From: an uncultured Acinetobacter sp.
GTDB lineage: Bacteria > Pseudomonadota > Gammaproteobacteria > Pseudomonadales > Moraxellaceae
Direction: 5' to 3'
Assembly (NCBI RefSeq): GCF_943914805.1
Contig: NZ_CALUDM010000007.1
Span: forward strand, 1 to 52,108
Length of the DNA: 52,108 nt
Shown: piece after piece, positions 41,397 through 49,531 of the stretch
How the letters are laid out: every line of letters starts with the position of its first letter
Position numbering within the stretch: the stretch's first letter is position 1
Translations under genes and position numbers: made by a program
Notes under the pieces: model-generated
Told to the model about the DNA's origin: nothing
Database searches by the model: none
What the model saw: the letters and a program-made list of their open reading frames with translations, nothing else

Positions 41397-42178
41397 ATAT
41401 CACAATGACCAATCGTCAAGGTAAAACTTTATCTGTCAGCGTAAGTGGGCAGGAAAATGCACCTGTCATTATATTTTCCAATTCATTGGGTACAGATAAA
41501 AACATGTGGCAACCGCAGGTTGTTGCTCTTGAACAGCAGTTTAAAGTAGTGACTTATGACACTCGTGGTCATGGTCAAAGTGATGTAATTGAGCATACCA
41601 CTCTACAGAATCTTGCAGAAGATGTGATTGATATTCTGAACGGTTTAAACATTGAAAAAGCGCATTTTTGCGGTATTTCAATGGGAGGAATAACAGCGCT
41701 ATGGTTGGGTATTCATCATGCAGATCGTTTTCAAAGTATTACCGTAGCCAACTCAGCTGCGAAAATTTGGACAACAGAAGGCTGGAATACTCGTGCTGAT
41801 GCCGTTATACAAAATGGTTTGGCAGATTTAGTCACAACTACGCATAGCCGTTGGTTTAGTGAACGATTTGATTATCAACATAATGCTTTGGCACAACGCA
41901 CCATTCAATCTTTAGCAGTCACACCCGCAGCAGGCTATGCAGAATCTTGTCGAGCTTTGGCGCAGGCAGATTTAACTGCTGAAATTAAAAATATTCATAT
42001 TCCAACTTTAATTATTGCAGGTGCATTTGACCCTGTTACCACAGTTGCCGATGGCATCTTTATGCAGCAACAGATTCAAGGCAGTGAGCTGGTAGAGATT
42101 GAAGCATCACATCTTTCCAATATTGAACAACCTGAATTTTTTAATCAGACATTTTTAAAATTTATTGAGTCTGTTTAG
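41393..42178 (+). CDS. pcaD: 3-oxoadipate enol-lactonase
   Basis: The 261-aa alpha/beta hydrolase opens the enol-lactone to beta-ketoadipate. The nucleophile elbow is FCGISMGGITALWLG, the oxyanion region FSNSLGTDKNMW, the acid in AGAFDPVTTV, and the His in EASHLSNIEQP. The GTG start overlaps the pcaB stop. Confidence 0.95.
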   Translation: MNITMTNRQGKTLSVSVSGQENAPVIIFSNSLGTDKNMWQPQVVALEQQFKVVTYDTRGHGQSDVIEHTTLQNLAEDVIDILNGLNIEKAHFCGISMGGITALWLGIHHADRFQSITVANSAAKIWTTEGWNTRADAVIQNGLADLVTTTHSRWFSERFDYQHNALAQRTIQSLAVTPAAGYAESCRALAQADLTAEIKNIHIPTLIIAGAFDPVTTVADGIFMQQQIQGSELVEIEASHLSNIEQPEFFNQTFLKFIESV

Positions 42179-42221
42179 TAACTTAGGAACGTAAAAGGAC
42201 TTTTAGCCCAAGGAGGCAGGT

Positions 42222-43577
42222 ATGGCGTCTCAGGAATACACTACTCAAAAAACGAGTATGGACGCACAGGCACTGATCAACGATGCACCGTTTAGTAAGT
42301 ATCAGTGGTTGATTGCAATTGTATGTTTTTTCATTGTTTTTGTTGATGGTATCGATACTGCAGCAATGGGTTTTATCGCGCCAGCCTTGGCACAGGATTG
42401 GGGAATAGATCGTTCTCAACTCGGTCCTGTGATGAGTGCAGCATTGGGCGGTATGATCATTGGTGCTTTGGTGTCTGGCCCAACTGCAGATCGCTTTGGA
42501 CGTAAGATTGTTTTAAGTGTTTCCATGCTGATTTTTGGTGGTTTTACTTTGGCGTCTGCTTATGCCACAGATTTGAATACTTTAGTGGCATTGCGCTTTT
42601 TAACAGGGATTGGTTTAGGCGCAGCGATGCCGAATGCGACCACATTATTCTCTGAATATTGCCCACAACGTTCTCGCTCTTTACTCGTGACCTGTATGTT
42701 CTGTGGTTACAACTTAGGTATGGCAACAGGCGGTTTTATTAGTAGTTGGCTTATTCCAACATTTGGTTGGCATAGTCTATTTCTATTGGGTGGTTGGTCA
42801 CCATTGATCTTGATGGTTTTGGTGGTTTTCTTCTTACCTGAATCGTATCGCTTCCTGATTGTAAAAGGACGTGACAATGAAAAAGTTCGCAAAATTCTTG
42901 CACACATTGCACCTGAAAAAGTACAGGGCGTGACTGAGTTTCATGTACCTGAAGAAAAGACCGAAGGTTCAGAGAAGAAGGGTGTGTTTGGCATGTTGTT
43001 CTCTCAGAAATATGTCAAAGGTACTGTTTTACTGTGGCTCACCTATTTCATGGGTTTGGTCATGATTTATCTGCTCACCAGTTGGTTACCAACCTTGATG
43101 CGTGAAACAGGCGCAACCATGGAACGTGCTGCATTCATTGGTGGTTTATTCCAGTTTGGCGGTGTACTCAGTGCTTTATTTATTGGCTGGGCAATGGACC
43201 GTTTCAACCCGAACCGCATTATTGCAGGCTTCTATTTTGTTGCTGGGATCTTTGCTTTTGCCGTTGGTCAGAGCTTAGCAAATCCAACATTACTTGCCAT
43301 TTTAGTGCTTTGCGCAGGTGTTGCAATTAATGGTGCGCAGTCAGCGATGCCAGCACTGAGTGCTCGTTTTTATCCAACACAATGCCGTGCAACAGGTGTG
43401 GCATGGATGTCAGGGATTGGTCGTTTCGGTGCAGTATTTGGTGCATGGATTGGTGCAGTTTTACTGGGTAATGATTGGTCGTTTACTGCCATTTTAAGTT
43501 TGCTGTTGATTCCTGCAACGGCAGCAGCTATCGCTATTTTTGTTAAATCACTGGTTGCACATACTGATGCAACTTAA
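42222..43577 (+). CDS. pcaK: protocatechuate/4-hydroxybenzoate MFS transporter
   Basis: PcaK is an aromatic acid:proton symporter with 12 membrane helices (451 aa). The AAHS-family motif in helix 1 reads VDGIDTAAMGF, and GPTADRFGRK is the loop 2-3 MFS motif. A strong ribosome binding site, AAGGAGG, precedes the ATG. In this cluster it can import the protocatechuate made in the periplasm by the qui enzymes. Confidence 0.94.
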   Translation: MASQEYTTQKTSMDAQALINDAPFSKYQWLIAIVCFFIVFVDGIDTAAMGFIAPALAQDWGIDRSQLGPVMSAALGGMIIGALVSGPTADRFGRKIVLSVSMLIFGGFTLASAYATDLNTLVALRFLTGIGLGAAMPNATTLFSEYCPQRSRSLLVTCMFCGYNLGMATGGFISSWLIPTFGWHSLFLLGGWSPLILMVLVVFFLPESYRFLIVKGRDNEKVRKILAHIAPEKVQGVTEFHVPEEKTEGSEKKGVFGMLFSQKYVKGTVLLWLTYFMGLVMIYLLTSWLPTLMRETGATMERAAFIGGLFQFGGVLSALFIGWAMDRFNPNRIIAGFYFVAGIFAFAVGQSLANPTLLAILVLCAGVAINGAQSAMPALSARFYPTQCRATGVAWMSGIGRFGAVFGAWIGAVLLGNDWSFTAILSLLLIPATAAAIAIFVKSLVAHTDAT

Positions 43578-43591
43578 TTGAGGTTTCTCCT

Positions 43592-44038
43592 ATGAATGAT
43601 GAACAACGTTATCAACAAGGTATCACCGTCCGCAGTGAAGTGCTGGGTGAAAAGCATGTCAATCGTTCACTTGAGCACCTGAATGATTTTAATGCAGATT
43701 TCCAAAATTTTATTAGCCGTTTTGCATGGGGTGATGTGTGGTCCAGACCCGGTATGCCTCGTCACACGCGCAGTTTAGTCACTATTGCTGTTTTATTGGC
43801 ATTGGGACGTGCAGATGAGTTGCGGATGCATTTACGTGCTTGCTTTAACAATGGTGTGACTAAAGACGATTTAAAAGAATTGATTCTGCATTGTTCACTT
43901 TATGCGGGTTTACCTGCAGCTAATGCTGCCATGCATATGGCGGAAGAGGTTTTTGCCGAAATGGGCATAGCACCACAACCGTTGAATGAAAAGCAATTGC
44001 AGCAAGAGCAAGCAAATCAACAGTTAAATCAAGAGTAA
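43592..44038 (+). CDS. pcaC: 4-carboxymuconolactone decarboxylase
   Basis: PcaC decarboxylates the PcaB product to the enol-lactone. The 148-aa protein has the AhpD-like helical fold with RFAWGDVWSRPGMPRHTRSLV and LKELILHCSLYAGLPAANAAM, whose Glu, Cys and His are conserved. The C-terminus is a Gln/Asn-rich tail of about 15 residues. Confidence 0.95.
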   Translation: MNDEQRYQQGITVRSEVLGEKHVNRSLEHLNDFNADFQNFISRFAWGDVWSRPGMPRHTRSLVTIAVLLALGRADELRMHLRACFNNGVTKDDLKELILHCSLYAGLPAANAAMHMAEEVFAEMGIAPQPLNEKQLQQEQANQQLNQE

Positions 44039-44066
44039 TGGAACGAGATAGAAAGGAAGATAGCAA

Positions 44067-44792
44067 ATGTCGCAACTTATCTTAGGTGCTTATGCACAAC
44101 GTAATACCGAAGATCATCCGCCAGCATACGCGCCCGGTTATAAAACCAGTGTGTTACGTTCGCCAAAAAATGCGTTGATTTCAATTGCAGAAACCTTAAC
44201 TGAAGTGACATCACCTCATTTTAGTGCGGAACTGTTTGGTCCGAAAGACAATGATTTGATTTTAAACCATGCTAAAGAAGGCTTACCAATCGGTGAGCGT
44301 ATTATTGTACATGGCTATGTTCGTGATCAATTTGGGCGTCCAGTGAAAAATGCTTTACTAGAAGTATGGCAGGCGAATGCGTCTGGGCGTTATCGTCATC
44401 CGAATGACCAATACATTGGGGCAATGGATCCAAATTTTGGTGGTTGTGGTCGCATGATGACCGATGAAAATGGTTATTTTGTATTCCGTACAATTAAGCC
44501 GGGTCCTTATCCATGGCGTAACCGTATTAACGAGTGGCGCCCAGCACATATTCATTTCTCTTTGCTTGCTGATGGTTGGGCACAGCGTCTTATTTCTCAG
44601 TTTTATTTTGAAGGCGATACGTTGATTGATTCGTGTCCAATTCTTAAAACCATTCCTTCGGAAGAACAACGTCGTGCATTGATTGCTTTAGAAGATAAGA
44701 GCAATTTTATTGAAGCAGACAGTCGTTGTTATCGTTTTGACATCACTTTGCGTGGTCGTCGTGCGACATATTTCGAAAATGATTTGACTTAA
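44067..44792 (+). CDS. pcaH: protocatechuate 3,4-dioxygenase beta subunit
   Basis: The iron-bearing subunit of the ring-cleaving dioxygenase (241 aa). The intradiol signature GRPVKNALLEVWQANASGRY and the iron ligands in the PYPW and WRPAHIHFSLL regions (Tyr, Tyr, His, His) are visible. It forms a complex with PcaG, encoded 15 bp downstream. Confidence 0.96.
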   Translation: MSQLILGAYAQRNTEDHPPAYAPGYKTSVLRSPKNALISIAETLTEVTSPHFSAELFGPKDNDLILNHAKEGLPIGERIIVHGYVRDQFGRPVKNALLEVWQANASGRYRHPNDQYIGAMDPNFGGCGRMMTDENGYFVFRTIKPGPYPWRNRINEWRPAHIHFSLLADGWAQRLISQFYFEGDTLIDSCPILKTIPSEEQRRALIALEDKSNFIEADSRCYRFDITLRGRRATYFENDLT

Positions 44793-44807
44793 TACAGGGA
44801 GAATAAC

Positions 44808-45437
44808 ATGAACAATTGGAATTTCCAGGAATTGCATGAAACGCCATCTCAAACAGGTGGGCCATACGTACACATTGGTTTATTACCAAAACAAGCCAAT
44901 ATCGAAGTATTTGAAAATAACTTCGATAATCAGTTGGTTAAAGACCAGACACTAGGTGAGCGTATTCGTTTAGAAGGTCAAGTGTTTGATGGTTTAGGTT
45001 TACCGTTACGTGATGTATTGATTGAAATTTGGCAAGCTGATGCCAACGGTGTTTATCCAAGTGCTGTTGATACACAAGGCAAACAAGCTGACCCAAACTT
45101 TCTAGGTTGGGGACGTACAGGTGCTGATTTCGAAACAGGTTTTTGGAGTTTTAATACTGTCAAACCGGGCGCAGTACCGGGACGTAAAGGTTCGACTCAG
45201 GCACCACATATTGCACTGATCATCTTTGCTCGTGGAGTTAACATTGGCTTGAATACCCGTGTGTATTTTGAAGATGAAGCTGAAGCCAATGCACAAGATC
45301 CTGTATTAAAAAGTATTGAATGGGCACCTCGTCGTCAAACCTTAATTGCGAAACGTGAAGAACGTGATGGTGAAGTGGTATATCGCTTTGATATTCGTAT
45401 TCAAGGTGAGAACGAAACCGTATTTCTAGATATCTAA
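44808..45437 (+). CDS. pcaG: protocatechuate 3,4-dioxygenase alpha subunit
   Basis: The 209-aa partner of PcaH, with the same fold but without the full iron-ligand set. It has SQTGGPYVHIGLLP, GLPLRDVLIEIWQADANGVY and PHIALIIFARGVNIGL. The start has GGGAGAATAAC upstream. It ends the pca part; the qui genes follow after 170 bp on the same strand. Confidence 0.96.
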   Translation: MNNWNFQELHETPSQTGGPYVHIGLLPKQANIEVFENNFDNQLVKDQTLGERIRLEGQVFDGLGLPLRDVLIEIWQADANGVYPSAVDTQGKQADPNFLGWGRTGADFETGFWSFNTVKPGAVPGRKGSTQAPHIALIIFARGVNIGLNTRVYFEDEAEANAQDPVLKSIEWAPRRQTLIAKREERDGEVVYRFDIRIQGENETVFLDI

Positions 45438-45610
45438 ATTCGGTATTGAAGCATTGAAAATAAGGAATTGCGGTCACTGAATTGATCGCATTCTTAAATC
45501 AATGATTTAGTTAATTTACGGCAATCTCGTTGTTTATTTTATGAGTCTATATGTGGTTGCACTCTATTTTTTTATATTTCGCAACCATCTTGAAAATACA
45601 AGGAAATGTA

Positions 45611-46471
45611 ATGTTTATGATAAAAAAATTAGCGATGCAAATTTGCATTAGCACGGCTGTATTTGCCGCACTCCCATCTGCATTTGCAGCAGAATCAGTG
45701 TCGCATACCACACAGCATTATATGGTCAAAAATCTCAATATTGGTGATTTACCAGTAAAAACCATTGTCCCGATTACTGCAAAAACAGCAGAGCAGGCGA
45801 TTGCTCAGGCGCAAGTAATTGCCAGCAATTCAAATGCAGATGTTGCTGAGTTTCGCATCGATTTACTTGAGTTCGCTGCCGATACTAAAAAAGTGATTGC
45901 ACTTGGTCAGCAACTGAATCAAATTCTGAAAGATAAACCGTTAATCGCCACCATTCGTACTCACAATGAAGGTGGAAAAATGACGATTACAGATCAGGCA
46001 TATTTAAAAACATATAGCGATTATTTAAAAAAACCGTTTATGCAGTTGTTGGATATCGAAATGTTTCGTGATCCAACAGTAGTGAAACAATTGACTGAAT
46101 TGGCGCATAAAAATCATGTTTTAGTGATTATGTCGAATCATGATTTTGCTAAAACACCTGAACAAAAAGAAATTGAAAGCCGTCTGCTCAAGCAAGATCA
46201 GATGGGGGCAGATATTCTTAAAATTGCAGTGATGCCTAAGTCAAAACAAGATGTATTCACACTGATGAATGCGACTTTGGCAGTCAGTCAACAGAGCAAA
46301 AAACCATTACTCACCATGTCAATGGGACAGTTGGGCACGATTTCACGTATTGCAACTGCCAATATGGGCGGTAGTTTGAGCTTTGGCATGATTGGTGAAG
46401 CTTCTGCACCTGGTCAAATTGATGTAACACAATTAAAACAGTTGCTGAAAACTGTACAACCCACGCCTTAA
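45611..46471 (+). CDS. quiB: periplasmic type I 3-dehydroquinate dehydratase
   Basis: QuiB dehydrates 3-dehydroquinate to 3-dehydroshikimate in quinate breakdown. The 286-aa protein from the ATG at 45611 (AAGGAAAT upstream) begins with a signal peptide ending in PSAFA. The class I fold follows, with AEFRIDLLEFA, MSNHDFAKTP (catalytic His), and ADILKIAVMPKS (Schiff-base Lys). The signal peptide separates it from cytoplasmic AroD. The longer frame from 45551 would hide the signal peptide. Confidence 0.93.
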   Translation: MFMIKKLAMQICISTAVFAALPSAFAAESVSHTTQHYMVKNLNIGDLPVKTIVPITAKTAEQAIAQAQVIASNSNADVAEFRIDLLEFAADTKKVIALGQQLNQILKDKPLIATIRTHNEGGKMTITDQAYLKTYSDYLKKPFMQLLDIEMFRDPTVVKQLTELAHKNHVLVIMSNHDFAKTPEQKEIESRLLKQDQMGADILKIAVMPKSKQDVFTLMNATLAVSQQSKKPLLTMSMGQLGTISRIATANMGGSLSFGMIGEASAPGQIDVTQLKQLLKTVQPTP

Positions 46472-46498
46472 GTGCTCAGGATAGAGAAGGATTTAAAT

Positions 46499-47959
46499 AT
46501 GAAATCATCAACTTTACGTTTGACCACATTGGTTTTGAGTTTAGCTGTATCTGGTTTAGCCAGTGCAGAAACCTACGTGGTAGACCGCTATCAGGACGAT
46601 ACAGCTAAAGGTTCATTACGTTGGGCAATTGAACAATCGAATGCCAATGCAGCACAACAAAACGAAATTCAAATACAAGCGGTGGGTAAAGCACCTTATA
46701 CGATTAAGCTGAATCAACCTTTACCGCCGATCAAATCTTCTGTGAAGATCATCGGGACACAATGGGATAAAACAGGTGAATTTATTGCCATTGATGGTTC
46801 TAATTATATTAAAGGCGAGGGTGCTAAAGCATGTCCGGGAGCAAATCCTGAACAATATGGTACCAATGTCCGCACCATGACTTTGCCCGGTTTGGTTCTG
46901 CAAGATGTGAATGGTGTGACTTTACAAGGTCTAGATATTCATCGTTTCTGTATTGGTGTTTTGATCAATCGTGCGAGCAATAACTTGATTCAACACAACC
47001 GCATTAGCAATAACTACGGTGGTTCGGGTGTGATGTTGACAGGTGATGATGGTAAGGGCAATCCAACCTCAACCACCACCAATAACAACAAAGTCTTGAA
47101 TAATCTGTTCATTGATAATGGTGACGGCTTGGAGCTCACCCGTGGTGCGGCATTTAACCTTGTTGCCAATAACCTATTTACCTCAACCAAAGCCAATCCT
47201 GAACCTTCACAGGGCATAGAAATTCTGTGGGGGAATGATAATACTGTGGTAGGTAATAAGTTTGAAAACTATTCAGATGGTTTGCAAATTAACTGGGGTA
47301 AGCGCAATTACATTGCGTACAACGAACTGACCAATAACTCTATCGGTTTTAACCTTACGGGTGATGGCAATATTTTTGACAGCAATAAAGTCCATGCCAA
47401 TCGTTTAGGCATTGCTATTCGTTCAGAAAAAGATGCCAATGCACGAACGACATTAACCAAAAACTTAATTTGGAATAATGGTAAAGATATCAAGCGTTGT
47501 GAGGCAGGCGGTTCTTGCGTTCCGAATCAACGTTTAGGGGCAATTGTATTTGCTGTACCAGCACTTGAACATGCAGGCTTTGTTGGTTCTCGTGGTGGTG
47601 GTGTGGTGATTGAAGAGGCGAAGCTACAAAAAACCTGCACTCAGCCTAATGAGCAAGGTTGTAATGCAATGCCAAATCAAAATATTCAGGCACCTCGTTT
47701 AAGTTTCAATAAAGGTTTAGTGACTGCACAATTGCAGGCACAACCTAATCAACGCTATCAAATTGAATATTTTGGCAATCATCAAGCCAAGACTCAGGAA
47801 GCTGAACAATATTTAGGTACACAAGTCGTGACGACTGATGCAGAAGGTAAAGCGCAAAGCAGTTGGAAAGCAGTGAAAGGCTTTGCCAATGTTACAGCGA
47901 ATGCTACAGACCATTTAGGTGCAACTTCAGAGTTAAGTTCAGCCGTTGCTGTTCAATAA
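46499..47959 (+). CDS. quiC: periplasmic 3-dehydroshikimate dehydratase
   Basis: QuiC turns 3-dehydroshikimate into protocatechuate. The 486-aa protein has a signal peptide ending at GLASA and then a right-handed parallel beta-helix made of repeats such as NNLIQHNRISNNYGGSGV and FNLVANNLFTSTK. A C-terminal beta domain follows (about residues 390-480). This fold is unrelated to the AsbF/QsuB-type dehydratases. The ATG at 46499 has AGAAGGA upstream; the in-frame GTG at 46472 does not. Confidence 0.92.
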   Translation: MKSSTLRLTTLVLSLAVSGLASAETYVVDRYQDDTAKGSLRWAIEQSNANAAQQNEIQIQAVGKAPYTIKLNQPLPPIKSSVKIIGTQWDKTGEFIAIDGSNYIKGEGAKACPGANPEQYGTNVRTMTLPGLVLQDVNGVTLQGLDIHRFCIGVLINRASNNLIQHNRISNNYGGSGVMLTGDDGKGNPTSTTTNNNKVLNNLFIDNGDGLELTRGAAFNLVANNLFTSTKANPEPSQGIEILWGNDNTVVGNKFENYSDGLQINWGKRNYIAYNELTNNSIGFNLTGDGNIFDSNKVHANRLGIAIRSEKDANARTTLTKNLIWNNGKDIKRCEAGGSCVPNQRLGAIVFAVPALEHAGFVGSRGGGVVIEEAKLQKTCTQPNEQGCNAMPNQNIQAPRLSFNKGLVTAQLQAQPNQRYQIEYFGNHQAKTQEAEQYLGTQVVTTDAEGKAQSSWKAVKGFANVTANATDHLGATSELSSAVAVQ

Positions 47960-47982
47960 TTGTCAGTTGAAGAATGACCATG

Positions 47983-48011
47983 GGAAAAGCTCCGTTGCTG
48001 TGAGCTTTTCC
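47983..48011 (+). other. hairpin between quiC and quiX
   Basis: A perfect 9-bp stem (GGAAAAGCT / AGCTTTTCC) with an 11-nt loop. It has no T-run, so it probably protects or separates the quiC and quiX parts of the mRNA. The same stem core recurs in the terminator after quiA. Confidence 0.5.
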
Positions 48012-48032
48012 AAAACAAAAAGGATATGCGTG

Positions 48033-49352
48033 ATGCAAAACATTTTAAAACTTGGCACATTATCTTTGGCGGTTTTATCGAGTCAGTTTGCCTCAGCCAA
48101 TGAATTTTGGTCAGCAGACCGTCAGTGGTTACTCGGTGATTGGAGCGGTGAGCGTACCCAATTAGAACAAAAGGGTTATAAATTCACTGCATCGGTGATG
48201 AGTGAAGGAGCTACCAATTTATCGGGTGGTTATAACGATGACAATACATTCGAAAATGCAGCTCAGTTAACGCTAGGCGCAAATTTTGATTTAAATAAAA
48301 TTGCAGGTTGGGAAGATACCACTGCTGCAATTATGATCACTAAACGTGATGGGAATGCATTGAGTCTAGAGCGCATAAAAGATCCTCGTAGTAGTGCTTT
48401 AGGAAATACGCAGGAAATTTATGGGCGAGGCAAAATCTGGCGTTTGACACAGGCATGGATCAAGACAGGATTTGATGACAATCGTGTCCAATTCAAAATT
48501 GGTCGGATGGGGATGTCGGATGATTTTAATAGTTCACAATGCGAATTTCAGAACTTATTACTCTGTGGTGGACAGCTTGGTAAATCTATTGGCTCAATTT
48601 GGTACAACTGGCCTGTGAGTTTGTGGGGCACCAATGTTAAATATCAATTTGCACCCGAATGGTCTCTCGGTTTAGGTGTATATGAAGTCAATCCAGATAA
48701 CGTTAAAACTGAATCAAACAGTGATGGTTTTAATCTAGACATGAATAATGTTCAAGGGGTAACCGTTCCTGTTGAATTGGCTTGGAAGCCAAAACTAGCA
48801 GCATTTAATGGTCTACCTGGCGAATATAAAGTTGGTGCATTGTATTCAAATGCTGAAGCCAATGACGTTAAAACCACGGGCAAAGTCCATGACGGTAAAC
48901 ATAGTTTTTGGTTGAATGCACAGCAACAACTGACCCAACAAGGGGCAGACCCAAAACGTGGTTTATATATCAGTTTTAATGGTGTGCTGAATGATAAAGC
49001 CACCACAATGGTAGAAAGCACCCAGCAATTGGCGTTATGGTACAAAGGCCCTTTTGACAGTCGTCCAAATGATTCTGTTGGCTTTGGTTTAGCCAATTAT
49101 GTAGTTAATGATCGAGCAAAAGATCGTCAGATTGCCACCAACGAAGCGAATGGTTATTACAGCTACGATGCGTTTGCCAATGACTATATTCCGATTCAAC
49201 GAGACGAGTTGAACGTCGAATTAAATTATACCTATCAATGGTCGCCAGCGGTCATGTTTAGACCTAATCTGCAATATGTTTATCAACCTGCTGGTGTGAA
49301 AGAAGTAGATGATGCATGGGTTGCAGGTTTAACCATGAAAGTTAACTTCTAA
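48033..49352 (+). CDS. quiX: OprB-like outer-membrane porin of the quinate cluster
   Basis: The 439-aa protein has a signal peptide (cut near FASA, residue 21) and then the carbohydrate-selective porin pattern: WLLGDWSGERTQLEQKGYKF near the N-terminus, alternating beta strands, and a C-terminal strand ending in Phe (GLTMKVNF), typical for outer-membrane barrels. In the cluster it would let quinate or shikimate into the periplasm. The start is the ATG at 48033 (or GTG at 48030), after AAGGAT; the frame from 47946 overlaps quiC and is unlikely. Confidence 0.85.
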   Translation: MQNILKLGTLSLAVLSSQFASANEFWSADRQWLLGDWSGERTQLEQKGYKFTASVMSEGATNLSGGYNDDNTFENAAQLTLGANFDLNKIAGWEDTTAAIMITKRDGNALSLERIKDPRSSALGNTQEIYGRGKIWRLTQAWIKTGFDDNRVQFKIGRMGMSDDFNSSQCEFQNLLLCGGQLGKSIGSIWYNWPVSLWGTNVKYQFAPEWSLGLGVYEVNPDNVKTESNSDGFNLDMNNVQGVTVPVELAWKPKLAAFNGLPGEYKVGALYSNAEANDVKTTGKVHDGKHSFWLNAQQQLTQQGADPKRGLYISFNGVLNDKATTMVESTQQLALWYKGPFDSRPNDSVGFGLANYVVNDRAKDRQIATNEANGYYSYDAFANDYIPIQRDELNVELNYTYQWSPAVMFRPNLQYVYQPAGVKEVDDAWVAGLTMKVNF

Positions 49353-49531
49353 CAGCGTATTTTGATTTGAAATTGATTAAAAAATATACGACTATGTAGC
49401 TGTATTGAATTATTTTTTAAATCATTAAAACAAACCGTTTGTAGAAGTAAAACTTTTATATGTGATTGAAAATGATCATTAATGATGCAAGTGGTTAATC
49501 ATTTAATTTCACAATACTTGGAGTAAGATAT